The notes beneath the pieces were generated by a model. It had not been told where the DNA came from. It ran no database searches and worked only from the letters and a program-made list of their open reading frames with translations. A DNA stretch of 15,941 nt from Myxococcota bacterium (GTDB lineage: Bacteria; Myxococcota_C; UBA6777). This document shows positions 1 to 6,287 of this stretch, piece by piece. Positions within the stretch are counted from its first letter, which is position 1. Every line of letters starts with the position of its first letter. Made by a program: the position numbers and the translations under genes. The stretch covers positions 1 through 15,941 of the forward strand of contig CAUJFU010000063.1 of NCBI GenBank assembly GCA_963169055.1. Direction: 5' to 3'.

Positions 1-1
1 G

Positions 2-1225
2 TCAGCGCGGCAGTTGTTGGATTTGACCGAAGAGGCCCGTCGTGCGGGGATGTTGTCGAGTTTGCGGCTGTTGCACTTTCACATGGGTTCGCAGATCTCG
101 AACGTGCGGGATATCCAGCAGGGCATCAGCGAAGCAGCGCGATATTATGTGCAGCTTCGTCAACAAGGCGTACCCATCGACACCATGGACGTCGGTGGTG
201 GACTCGCCGTCGACTATGAAGGCGGACGCGGACGCAGCTTTTTCTCGATGAACTACGGTGCGGAACAGTACGCAGAAAATATCGTCGAAGCCCTTGAGCG
301 CGTCTGTTCGGAGTTTTCATTACCGCACCCCAACATCATTACGGAGTCGGGGCGGGCCTTGACCGCTCACCACGCTGTGTTGGTCACCAACGTCACAGCC
401 CTCGAAACCGCCCCCGAATGGAGCGGTGATGCCCCCCCCAAAGATGCCCACTACGTCGTCAAAACCATGCACGTTCTCGCCGAAGAAGACGATGAGCGCC
501 CTCCAATCGAGGCATACTACGAAGCGCAGCACTTCCACAGCGAAGGGCGTTCGCTGTTTGGTCACGGGATGCTGTCGCTCGAAGAACGCGCTTGGCTAGA
601 CGAATTGTTCTATGCCGTCTGTCGCAAAGTGTACCGCTCGCTAGAACCCAAAAATCGCGGACACCGCGACTTGTTGGACGAGCTGGGCGATATCTTGGCC
701 GACAAATACTTTTGCAACTTCTCTGTCTTTCGCTCCATGCCCGATATCTGGGCGATCGATCAAGTCTTCCCGATCATGCCGCTCGAACGACTCAACGAAC
801 CCCCCGTCCGTCGCGCTCGCCTCGAAGACCTCACCTGCGATTCGGACGGTCGCATCGACCACTACGTCGAACAAGGCGGGATCACCTCGACCCTTCCCGT
901 CCATCTCCCCCTCCCCAACAGCGATTATCTCCTTGGCGTCTTTTTGATCGGCGCTTACCAAGAAACCTTGGGCGATATCCACAATCTCTTTGGCAGCACC
1001 GACGCCGCAAATATCGAACTCTACGAAGGTAGCTGGCGCATCACCCAAGTCACCAAAGGCAACACCGCCGATCAACTCTTGTCCGAAGTCGGCTACGATC
1101 CCAAACAAATGCGCGAAGCCCTCCACAAAAAACTCGAATATGCCCACCTCTCCGAAGAGATCCGCGCCATCGCCGTCGAAGCCTTGGACGAAGGTCTCAC
1201 CAGCTATACCTACCTCGAACGCTAA
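2..1225 (+). CDS. speA: Biosynthetic arginine decarboxylase, 5'-truncated by window edge
   Basis: PLP-dependent decarboxylase of the SpeA family, which converts arginine to agmatine and CO2 in cytoplasmic polyamine synthesis. About 407 codons are visible. The family is usually about 630-660 residues, so the N-terminal third, including the PLP lysine, lies before the window. Visible family marks are LRLLHFHMGSQI near the start, the glycine loop DVGGGLAVDY, ITESGRALTAHHAVLV, the sequence around AIDQVFPIMPL, and TCDSDG (Cys codon at 836-838), which carries the catalytic Cys/Asp of the barrel-dimer interface. The end, an alpha-helical tail ending YTYLER, is complete, with TAA at 1223-1225. Near the C-terminus the family Gly-Asp in NLFGD is Gly-Ser here (NLFGST). 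The first ~170 bases are G-rich in the sense strand and the rest is C-rich. No other gene is cotranscribed in view. Confidence 0.95.
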   Translation, partial: SARQLLDLTEEARRAGMLSSLRLLHFHMGSQISNVRDIQQGISEAARYYVQLRQQGVPIDTMDVGGGLAVDYEGGRGRSFFSMNYGAEQYAENIVEALERVCSEFSLPHPNIITESGRALTAHHAVLVTNVTALETAPEWSGDAPPKDAHYVVKTMHVLAEEDDERPPIEAYYEAQHFHSEGRSLFGHGMLSLEERAWLDELFYAVCRKVYRSLEPKNRGHRDLLDELGDILADKYFCNFSVFRSMPDIWAIDQVFPIMPLERLNEPPVRRARLEDLTCDSDGRIDHYVEQGGITSTLPVHLPLPNSDYLLGVFLIGAYQETLGDIHNLFGSTDAANIELYEGSWRITQVTKGNTADQLLSEVGYDPKQMREALHKKLEYAHLSEEIRAIAVEALDEGLTSYTYLER

Positions 1226-1255
1226 TTCTTCTTTTGTTCTTCTTCTCTCGTTTGG

Positions 1256-1430
1256 AGTGATGCCGTTGGTCGGGGGGCGCGGGGGAGTGTTTGTCTGTTT
1301 TTTGTGGGGCGCTGCCCCAAACCCCGCAAGGGACTGTCGCCCCTTGACCCCGTATTGGCGGGGTGATCGATGGTGTTTCACACAGGCGACTCTGTCGCTT
1401 GAAGTGGCGCGAACACGGGGTTTTTGTCAA
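1256..1430 (+). repeat. GC-rich dispersed intergenic repeat, copy A
   Basis: Noncoding element that aligns over most of its length with a second copy at about 9920-10070. Shared blocks in order are GCCGTTGG; a short hairpin of G and C runs (GGGGC GCT GCCCC at 1306-1318 here); CCCCTTGACCCCGTAT; GGCG; TTTCA; CGCTTGAAGTG; and GGGGTTTTTTG at the far end. It contains several small inverted repeats. It lies directly behind speA and could also give structure to the 3' end of that transcript. No terminal repeats or transposase are seen, so I call it an intergenic repeat rather than an insertion sequence. Confidence 0.7.
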
Positions 1431-1449
1431 ATGCGCGAAAGCGATCGAG

Positions 1450-1773
1450 GGAAAAATCTTTTTTGGTTTTTTTTGAACCCCGTTTTTCGATCCGCGTAGA
1501 AACGCCAAAATCGATCACACGCGCCGTTTTTGACGTACCCAACAGCGCATTTTTCTTCAAAGGTTTTGCCGATGACACGCCAACATAACCAAACACAAGT
1601 CCTCCCCGCCATTGGCGTCGTTCATGCCCAAAACTGCCACACCTTGGTCGTTTGCCAACGTCGCCACAATCTCTGCATCCTCATCGTTCGCAAGATGATG
1701 CGCGCCAATCAGACCCGCAAACATCATCCACCTGACCCTTCGCCTGTACGCTTTCTTCCGCAATGTCGGAATC
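1450..1773 (-). pseudogene. Possible frameshifted gene remnant, function unknown
   Basis: On the - strand three successive frames each give protein-like sequence, and the pieces join into one plausible chain. The first piece contains IAEESVQAKGQVDD. The second reads FAGLIGAHHLANDEDAEI and then VLGMNDANGGEDL. The third reads VFGYVGVSSAKPLKKNALL and then ARVIDFGVSTRIEKRG. Each joint needs only a small insertion or deletion; the second, near 1596, needs about one base. Codons look coding-like (GTG, GCG, GAC, AAC). No start codon with a ribosome binding site is visible and I do not recognise the family. It could be a decayed gene, or chance open frames in a spacer. The terminator at 1774-1810 lies just upstream of it. 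Confidence 0.25.
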
Positions 1774-1810
1774 AAAAGCCGTCTGGGTGAACCTCTCAGA
1801 CGGCTTTTTT
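1774..1810 (+). terminator. Rho-independent terminator
   Basis: A perfect 8-bp stem, GCCGTCTG (1778-1785) with CAGACGGC (1797-1804), has an 11-base loop. AAAA precedes it and TTTTTT (1805-1810) follows, so the stem can extend by A-T pairs. It is best formed for + strand transcripts but could also act weakly on the - strand, where the hyp transcript would arrive antisense through the tRNA genes. It sits 24 bases before the tRNA array and shields it from read-through out of the speA side. Confidence 0.85.
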
Positions 1811-1833
1811 GTTTGCGTAAAAATCTCTTTGTC

Positions 1834-1907
1834 GCCTTCGTAGTGAAACGGCTGATCATACCCGGCTTTTAACCGGTGAGTTGCGGGTTCAAATCCCCCC
1901 GAGGGCA
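1834..1907 (+). tRNA. tRNA-Lys(UUU)
   Basis: The cloverleaf folds by hand. The acceptor GCCTTCG pairs with CGAGGGC (1900-1906), with discriminator A1907. The D stem is GTGA/TCAT with a normal loop containing A14, GG and A21. The anticodon loop CTTTTAA at 1866-1872 has TTT at 1868-1870. The T loop is TTCAAAT. Two pairs are broken: C27 opposite U43 at the base of the anticodon stem, and C50 opposite C64 in the T stem. CCA is not encoded. Only three bases separate it from the next tRNA. Confidence 0.85.
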
Positions 1908-1910
1908 TCT

Positions 1911-1982
1911 GCTAGAGTGGTGAAAAGGTAATCACATACGGCTGTTAACCGTTCGTTCCCAGTTCGAGTCTGGGCTCTAGCG
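1911..1982 (+). tRNA. tRNA-Asn(GUU)
   Basis: The acceptor GCTAGAG pairs perfectly with CTCTAGC (1975-1981), with discriminator G1982. The D stem is GTGA/TCAC with GG in the loop. The anticodon loop CTGTTAA has GTT at 1943-1945. The T arm CCCAG-TTCGAGT-CTGGG is perfect. The variable loop is four bases. The first anticodon-stem pair is a T-T mismatch, at the same position as the mismatch in the neighbouring tRNA-Lys. CCA is not encoded. Confidence 0.85.
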
Positions 1983-1992
1983 CAATTATTTT

Positions 1993-2010
1993 TTAGAAAA
2001 TCTAAGCCTT
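1993..2010 (+). terminator. Weak hairpin with T-run between tRNA-Asn and tRNA-Arg
   Basis: TTAGA (1993-1997) pairs with TCTAA (2001-2005) around AAA and is followed by GCC and a T-rich tract. The stem is short and AT-rich, so it may be a weak terminator, a processing spacer, or nothing. It lies in the only sizeable gap (36 bases) inside the tRNA array. Confidence 0.2.
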
Positions 2011-2018
2011 TTTCTCTA

Positions 2019-2091
2019 GCCCTCTTCGTTCAATGGACAAGGATACTGGTTCGCGAAGCCAGAGCTGGTGGTTCGATTCCACCAGAGGGCA
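2019..2091 (+). tRNA. tRNA-Arg(GCG), with C instead of U at position 33
   Basis: The acceptor GCCCTCT pairs perfectly with AGAGGGC (2084-2090), with discriminator A2091. The D stem GTTC/GGAT includes two G-T wobbles. The T arm GGTGG-TTCGATT-CCACC is perfect. The anticodon stem CTGGT/GCCAG (2046-2050, 2058-2062) leaves the seven-base loop TCGCGAA, giving anticodon GCG at 2053-2055, which reads CGC/CGU arginine codons. The base before the anticodon is C (2052), where almost all tRNAs have U33. Most bacteria read CGC with an inosine-modified ACG tRNA, so a GCG tRNA is unusual. It could be a decayed or specialised tRNA. Confidence 0.75.
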
Positions 2092-2097
2092 TCTATC

Positions 2098-2168
2098 GGC
2101 AACGTGAGGCAGGGCCTCAAGATGTCTCATAAGCATCTTTTGGGTGGGTTCGATTCCCCCCGTTGCTA
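2098..2168 (+). tRNA. tRNA-like gene with CAU anticodon (Met or Ile2), truncated D arm
   Basis: The acceptor GGCAACG pairs with CGTTGCT (2161-2167), with G1 wobbling to U72 and discriminator A2168. The anticodon stem GATGT/GCATC encloses CTCATAA, so the anticodon is CAT. The T loop is TTCGATT, with a T-C mismatch in the second T-stem pair. The D region is abnormal: GAGG/CCTC (2106-2109, 2115-2118) closes a five-base loop without the usual A14 and A21. That leaves a 71-base molecule. It may be a degenerate tRNA. Its last three bases overlap the stop codon of the convergent hypB gene. Confidence 0.55.
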
Positions 2169-3191
2169 TGCTTTTTGTTGACGGAGCCAGTCGTACCAAG
2201 CGGCCATGCCATCGCCCGAGCGGGCGGAGACTTGGAGGATGGCGGCGTCGGGTTGGATGGTGTGGATGGCGTCGAGTGCGCGGGGGAGATCGTAATCGAG
2301 GTAAGGCAAGAGGTCGATCTTGGTCAGTAGGACGAGATCGGCGGAGCGGAAGATGTGGGGATATTTGAGGGGTTTGTTTTCGCCTTCGGTGACGGACATC
2401 AAGACGATGCGCTTGTGTTCGCCGAGATCAAAGAGCGAGGGGCAGACGAGATTTCCGACATTTTCGATAAAGAGCAAGGTTTTGTCTTGGAGGGGGAGTT
2501 GGGGGAGAGCTGCCCAGATCATCTCGGCTTCAAGATGGCAGCCTTTGCCTGTGTTGACTTGGATGGCGGGAGTTCCTGTTGCGCGGATCGCTTCGGCATC
2601 CAAAGAAGTGGCCTGATCGCCTTCGATGACAGCGCAAGGTGCGCCGATCTCGCGCAATGTACGTTCGAGCAAGCAAGTCTTCCCCGCCCCGGGCGAACTC
2701 ATCAGATTCAGCGCAAACACACCCCGCCCTGCAAAAAATCCCCGATTTCGCTCCGCGATCCGATCGTTTTTATCAAGCACGCGCTGCTCCAAAAGATGAA
2801 GATCCAAAACTTCGGTCACAGCGGCTTTTGAGGCTTTGGGCGGATGCTCGTCGGTGTTTTCATTCGGATGTTCGTGGGAGTGCGTGTGTTCGTGTGTGCG
2901 TTCGTGCGAATGCTCGTGGGTATGCGAATGTTCGTGTGTATGCGAATGTTCGTGGGAGTGCGGATGTTCGTGGGTATGCGAATGTTCGTGGGAGTGCGGA
3001 TGTTCGTGGGTATGCGAATGTTCGTGGGAGTGCGGGTGTTCGTGGGAGTGCGGGTGTTCGTGGGAGTGCGGGTGTTCGTGTGTATGTGTATGCGGATGTT
3101 CGTGTGTATGTGTATGGAGTGGGATGGATTGTCCATTTTGGTTGGAGAGGGTGGTGTTGTTTGTGTTGCCGCATCCGCAAGTTACGCACAT
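2166..3191 (-). CDS. hypB: HypB, nickel-inserting GTPase with N-terminal CxxCGC and a 42-His tract
   Basis: A 341-residue GTPase that works with HypA to insert nickel into the [NiFe]-hydrogenase large subunit. It begins MCVTCGCG, the high-affinity Ni motif of HypB N-termini. Residues 26-116 hold 42 histidines in repeats such as HSHEHP and HTHEHS, a tract known in other HypB proteins to bind and store nickel. The G domain has a Walker A loop SSPGAGKT (165-172), EGDQATSLDAE, GKGCHLEAE with the metal-site C218/H219, IENVGNLVCP, and TKID (290-293) in place of NKxD. ATG at 3191 is chosen for the CxxCGC motif and an upstream GGAG 8 bases away. It overlaps the hypA end by 10 bases. It is last in the operon, and its stop overlaps the convergent CAU tRNA. 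Confidence 0.97.
   Translation of the reverse strand: MCVTCGCGNTNNTTLSNQNGQSIPLHTHTHEHPHTHTHEHPHSHEHPHSHEHPHSHEHSHTHEHPHSHEHSHTHEHPHSHEHSHTHEHSHTHEHSHERTHEHTHSHEHPNENTDEHPPKASKAAVTEVLDLHLLEQRVLDKNDRIAERNRGFFAGRGVFALNLMSSPGAGKTCLLERTLREIGAPCAVIEGDQATSLDAEAIRATGTPAIQVNTGKGCHLEAEMIWAALPQLPLQDKTLLFIENVGNLVCPSLFDLGEHKRIVLMSVTEGENKPLKYPHIFRSADLVLLTKIDLLPYLDYDLPRALDAIHTIQPDAAILQVSARSGDGMAAWYDWLRQQKA
2868..3116 (-). repeat. 18/36-bp tandem repeat coding the HypB histidine tract
   Basis: Imperfect 18-base units, often alternating as 36-base pairs, encode hexapeptides HSHEHP, HSHEHS, HTHEHP and HTHEHS. Two leading octapeptides are HTHTHEHP. Nine clean hexapeptide units are visible before the pattern decays near HERTHEH. 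The regular period suggests growth by replication slippage or unequal exchange, so length may vary between strains. Confidence 0.9.
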
Positions 3192-3523
3192 GGTTCGGTC
3201 TCCATTTCTTTGATCAGAAGCTCGTCGCCGCTGAGGATGCGGAGGCGGGCTTTTTTTTCGCAAGGGCAAAGGGCAGCGAAAGAGGGAAGAGAAAGGATCT
3301 GTTCACAGCCGAGGCATTGAGCACGAGCGGGGATGGTGTCGATGTGGAGGGTGGCTCCTTCTGCGAGGGTTCCAGCGGCGCAGGCATCGAAGCAGAAGCG
3401 GAGAGCGGAGATCTCGATATTGGTGAGTGTACCGACATGGAGTCGGATAGAGCGGATGGTTTGGCCGTTTGCGTGTTGGAGTGCGACGCGGAGGATATCG
3501 CGGGTCAGGGAGAGTTCGTGCAT
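3182..3523 (-). CDS. hypA: HypA, nickel metallochaperone with altered zinc motif
   Basis: A 113-residue partner of HypB that carries nickel to the hydrogenase large subunit precursor. MHELSLTRDI supplies the conserved N-terminal His2/Glu3 nickel site. C70 and C73 form the first zinc pair and the spacing of 12 residues to C86 is normal. The second pair is CPC (C86, C88) instead of CPxC; the residue that should be the fourth Cys is Glu89. The following SGDELLIKEMETE matches the family end with no length change, so this looks like a substitution rather than a deletion. Eight adenines (8 T at 3251-3258 on the + strand) follow directly, so a sequencing or slippage error is worth excluding. The start overlaps the hypE stop as TAATG; the end overlaps hypB. 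Confidence 0.93.
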   Translation of the reverse strand: MHELSLTRDILRVALQHANGQTIRSIRLHVGTLTNIEISALRFCFDACAAGTLAEGATLHIDTIPARAQCLGCEQILSLPSFAALCPCEKKARLRILSGDELLIKEMETEPCA

Positions 3524-4659
3524 TAGCAGATCCGAGGGAGTTGTTCGCCGACGAGCATGGCAAGGATGCGCTCGCCGCCGAAGCCATTTTGAAGGGTGAC
3601 GATCCCTTTGGGTTCGGGGCGGCAAGAGCCGATGATGGCGGCGTGTTGTCCGAGAGGATGGGCGCGCATGACGGCGAGAGCGGTTTGGGCTTGTTCGGCA
3701 GGGACGGCGAGGGCGAGTTTTCCTTCGTTGGCGAGGTGTACGGGATCGAAGCCAAGGATCTCACAGAAGCCTTGTACTTCGGTGCGGATGGGGATCTTTG
3801 TGGCGTCGATGGCGATGTGGAGGTTGGAGGCTTGAGCGATCTCGTTGAGGGTGGCGGCGAGTCCGCCGCGTGTGAGGTCGCGCATGGCGCGGGGTGTGAT
3901 CTTGGCATCGAGTAAGGCTGCGATCAGTCCGTGGAGTGGGGCGCAATCGCTTTCGATGGTGGTTTCGAGTTGAAGTTCACCGCGTGCGATCAAGATGGCT
4001 GCGCCATGATCGCCGAGGTATCCGTTGATCAGGATGGCGTCATTGGGTTGGAGTTGGTGGGCGGCGATCTGTTGAGAAGCGGGGATCACGCCGATGCCAG
4101 CGGTGGAGATGAAGATCTTGTCGGCGGCTCCGCGAGGGACGACCTTGGTATCGCCTGTGACGATCTGGACACCGGCTTGACGGGCGGCTTGCCCCATACT
4201 GGCGAGGATCTCGCGCAAAGTGTCCATCGGAAGGCCCTCTTCGAGGATCAGGCTGCAAGAAAGATAGAGCGGGCGTGCGCCCGATACAGCCAGATCGTTG
4301 ATCGTGCCGTTGACTGCGAGTTTTCCGATATCACCGCCCGGGAAAAACAAGGGGCTGACGACGTAGCCGTCTGTTGTAAAGGCCAAGCGGTCGCCATGAA
4401 GGGCCATTTCAGCAAGAGAAAAGCGGGCTTGGTCTTCTTGGATCTGGAGGTTCGGGTTATCAAAGGCGCTACGGATCACATCGTCGATCAGGTCGCGCAT
4501 GGCTTTTCCGCCGCCACCGTGGGCTTGGGTGATCACCGTGTCACGCACACGCCCAGCGCGGCGACGGGCTCCTTCGATGCGATCCCACAGTTGGGGAGAG
4601 GGGTATCGGGCCTCTGTGCTGTCGGGGACTGGTGTGGGAGTAGGCTTGGTGTCGGTCAT
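3523..4659 (-). CDS. hypE: HypE, carbamoyl dehydratase making the cyanide ligand
   Basis: A 378-residue ATP-dependent enzyme of the PurM/SelD-like fold. It accepts a carbamoyl group from HypF on its C-terminal cysteine and dehydrates it to thiocyanate for transfer to iron on HypC-HypD. The sequence ends PRIC, the invariant tail with catalytic C378. Other family marks are AHGGGGKAMRDLI, TTDGYVVSP, FFPGGDIGKLAVNGTINDLA, GARPLYLS, TGDTKVV and RDLTRGGLA. A proline-rich N-terminal stretch of about 40 residues precedes the conserved core. ATG at 4659 shares the sequence ATGA with the hypD stop, typical translational coupling. An upstream in-frame ATG at 4800 lies inside hypD and would add an Arg-rich segment; I reject it. 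Confidence 0.96.
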   Translation of the reverse strand: MTDTKPTPTPVPDSTEARYPSPQLWDRIEGARRRAGRVRDTVITQAHGGGGKAMRDLIDDVIRSAFDNPNLQIQEDQARFSLAEMALHGDRLAFTTDGYVVSPLFFPGGDIGKLAVNGTINDLAVSGARPLYLSCSLILEEGLPMDTLREILASMGQAARQAGVQIVTGDTKVVPRGAADKIFISTAGIGVIPASQQIAAHQLQPNDAILINGYLGDHGAAILIARGELQLETTIESDCAPLHGLIAALLDAKITPRAMRDLTRGGLAATLNEIAQASNLHIAIDATKIPIRTEVQGFCEILGFDPVHLANEGKLALAVPAEQAQTALAVMRAHPLGQHAAIIGSCRPEPKGIVTLQNGFGGERILAMLVGEQLPRIC

Positions 4660-5798
4660 GGTCGTTCCTGCGGGAGAGTGCGTGTGGTTGCAAGGCGACC
4701 ATAGTTGTAATAAGCGGCGCAAGCGCCTTCGGAGGACACCATACAAGCGCCGATCGGAGTTTCGGGGGTGCAGGCGGTTCCAAAGACTTTGCATTGCCAA
4801 GGCTTGATCGCACCTTTGAGGACTTCACCACACTGACAGGCTTTGGGGTCGGGGACAGAGCGCGAAGGGAGCAAGAAGCGTTTTTCTGCGTCAAGATGAG
4901 CATATTCGGGGCGGATCTGTAGGCCGGAGTTGGGGATCGAGCCGAGGCCGCGCCATTCAAAGCGTTCACGGGGCAAGAAGACTTTTTCGAGGGCTTGTTG
5001 GGCGATGCGGTTTCCGCTGTTTTGGACGACGCGCTTGTATTGATTTTCGACGGTACATCGGCCTGTTTGGAACTGTTCGAGCAGCATCACAAGGGATTGT
5101 AAGAGGTCGAGGGGTTCAAAGCCGCTGATCACGATGGGCTTGTGGTGGGCCTCGCAAAGGGCGAGGTAGGGTTCGACACCGATCACCATTGTCACGTGGC
5201 CGGGGCCGATGAATCCGTCGATTTGGAGGAGGGGATCATCGAGTAGTGCTTGAAGTGTCGGGATGATAGTGATGTGCGTGGAGAAGAGGAAGAAGTTGGA
5301 GAGACCTTCTTCGTGAGCTTGTAGGAGCGTCAACGCGGCGGAAGGAGCGGTGGTTTCAAAGCCGATACCAAAGAAGACGACGTCACGGTCGGGGGATTGG
5401 CGGGCGAGGGCGAGTGCATCGCTTGGTGAATAGACGGTGCGGATATCGGCCCCCTCGGCTTTGCATTGAAGGAGACTTTTTTGGGAACCCGGGACGCGGA
5501 GAGTGTCGCCGTATGTGGTAAAGATCACGTTGGGTTGTGTGGCGATGGCGATAGCGTCGTCGACACAGCCGACAGGAAGGACGCAGACAGGGCATCCCGG
5601 GCCGTGAACCATCTCGATCCCTTCGGGAAGCATGGACTCGATCCCGAACTTAAAGAGGGTGTGGGTATGGCCGCCGCAAACTTCCATGATCTTGAGTGGG
5701 TGTTGTGCGTCTCGCCCTAATTCTCGGACTTGACGGGCGATCTGCTGTAAGAGTTGTTGGCCTGTGGCAGGATCACGAAATTCGTCAACGTATTTCAC
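4656..5798 (-). CDS. hypD: HypD, iron-sulfur scaffold for Fe(CN)2CO assembly
   Basis: A 380-residue protein that holds the iron with HypC while cyanide and CO ligands are added. It shows C41 in CGGHTH, C69 and C72 in GPGCPVC, GFETTAPS, GFIGPGHVT and SGFEPLD. A C-terminal set of cysteines (C321, C323, C336, C343, C352, C360) includes the [4Fe-4S] ligands. Length is normal for the family. The start is GTG at 5798 with GGAGG six bases upstream. It lies 14 bases inside the end of hypC, so the two are translationally coupled, consistent with their forming one complex. It ends in an ATGA overlap with hypE. Confidence 0.97.
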   Translation of the reverse strand: MKYVDEFRDPATGQQLLQQIARQVRELGRDAQHPLKIMEVCGGHTHTLFKFGIESMLPEGIEMVHGPGCPVCVLPVGCVDDAIAIATQPNVIFTTYGDTLRVPGSQKSLLQCKAEGADIRTVYSPSDALALARQSPDRDVVFFGIGFETTAPSAALTLLQAHEEGLSNFFLFSTHITIIPTLQALLDDPLLQIDGFIGPGHVTMVIGVEPYLALCEAHHKPIVISGFEPLDLLQSLVMLLEQFQTGRCTVENQYKRVVQNSGNRIAQQALEKVFLPRERFEWRGLGSIPNSGLQIRPEYAHLDAEKRFLLPSRSVPDPKACQCGEVLKGAIKPWQCKVFGTACTPETPIGACMVSSEGACAAYYNYGRLATTRTLPQERP

Positions 5799-6093
5799 CC
5801 GTTCCCTCCGAAGTTTTGGTGTCAGTCGGTTCGATCAAGGCGCTCTCTTTTTGGAGATCGCCCATCTCACGCAAGAGGTCGAGCGTTCGTTGAGCTTCTT
5901 GTGGATCGATGCGATTCATCGCGAAGCCGACATGCACAAGCACCCACGCACCCACGCAAGTCTCGATGGCATGGTCTTGATCGACGATGCAGGCAAGGTT
6001 TACAGTGCGACGAACGCTGCCGATCTCGACGATGCCGAGCTTGCGGGCGGTATCCGTCACTTGGATGATTTGTCCGGGGATTCCTAAACACAT
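5785..6093 (-). CDS. hypC: HypC/HupF-type hydrogenase maturation chaperone
   Basis: A 102-residue small chaperone. It begins MCLGIPGQI, where Cys2 (after loss of Met) ligates the Fe(CN)2CO unit and contacts the large-subunit precursor. The conserved His lies in VLVHVGFAMNRID (His54). The beta-barrel core is standard, and a C-terminal extension rich in Glu/Thr makes it somewhat longer than the usual 75-95 residues. The start is supported by GGAGG six bases upstream. A gap of 194 bases separates it from hypF (6094-6287). I see no gene or clear terminator in that gap, so hypC may be in the hypF transcript or have its own promoter. Confidence 0.96.
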   Translation of the reverse strand: MCLGIPGQIIQVTDTARKLGIVEIGSVRRTVNLACIVDQDHAIETCVGAWVLVHVGFAMNRIDPQEAQRTLDLLREMGDLQKESALIEPTDTKTSEGTGEIR

Positions 6094-6287
6094 ACGCTCC
6101 CTCCGTCTGTTGCGTCACCCGTGTTGTGCCAGAGGTGTCCGAAATGTGCAACGGTGTAGGGATTCGAGCCTCTTCTGGGTTGGCTGGTTTTTTTCGGGGA
6201 GGAAAGGACTTGCGCGGTCTGGAAAAAAGGCGTGTTCATGGCGTCTTGAAGCAGCGGCTAACCCGTAAAGATCACAAAAGCCTAGAT

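Noticed and set aside
641-1381. 246-codon - strand open frame opposite speA
   Set aside because: It is the complement of the conserved SpeA C-terminus and shows no start signal of its own.
1834-2168. tRNA array as an integrated-element attachment site
   Set aside because: No integrase and no direct repeat of a tRNA 3' end is visible in the window.
2840-3115. CRISPR-like periodic repeat
   Set aside because: The units are 18/36 bp without unique spacers and lie in frame within hypB as hexapeptide codons.
2836-3213. Long + strand open frames rich in Cys/Ser/Trp or Met/Phe/Val opposite hypB
   Set aside because: They are complements of the histidine repeat and have periodic low-complexity content; hypB on the - strand is certain.
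3523-4800. Longer HypE start at 4800
   Set aside because: It would add an Arg-rich segment encoded inside hypD; the ATGA junction at 4656-4659 fits operon coupling and the family N-terminus better.
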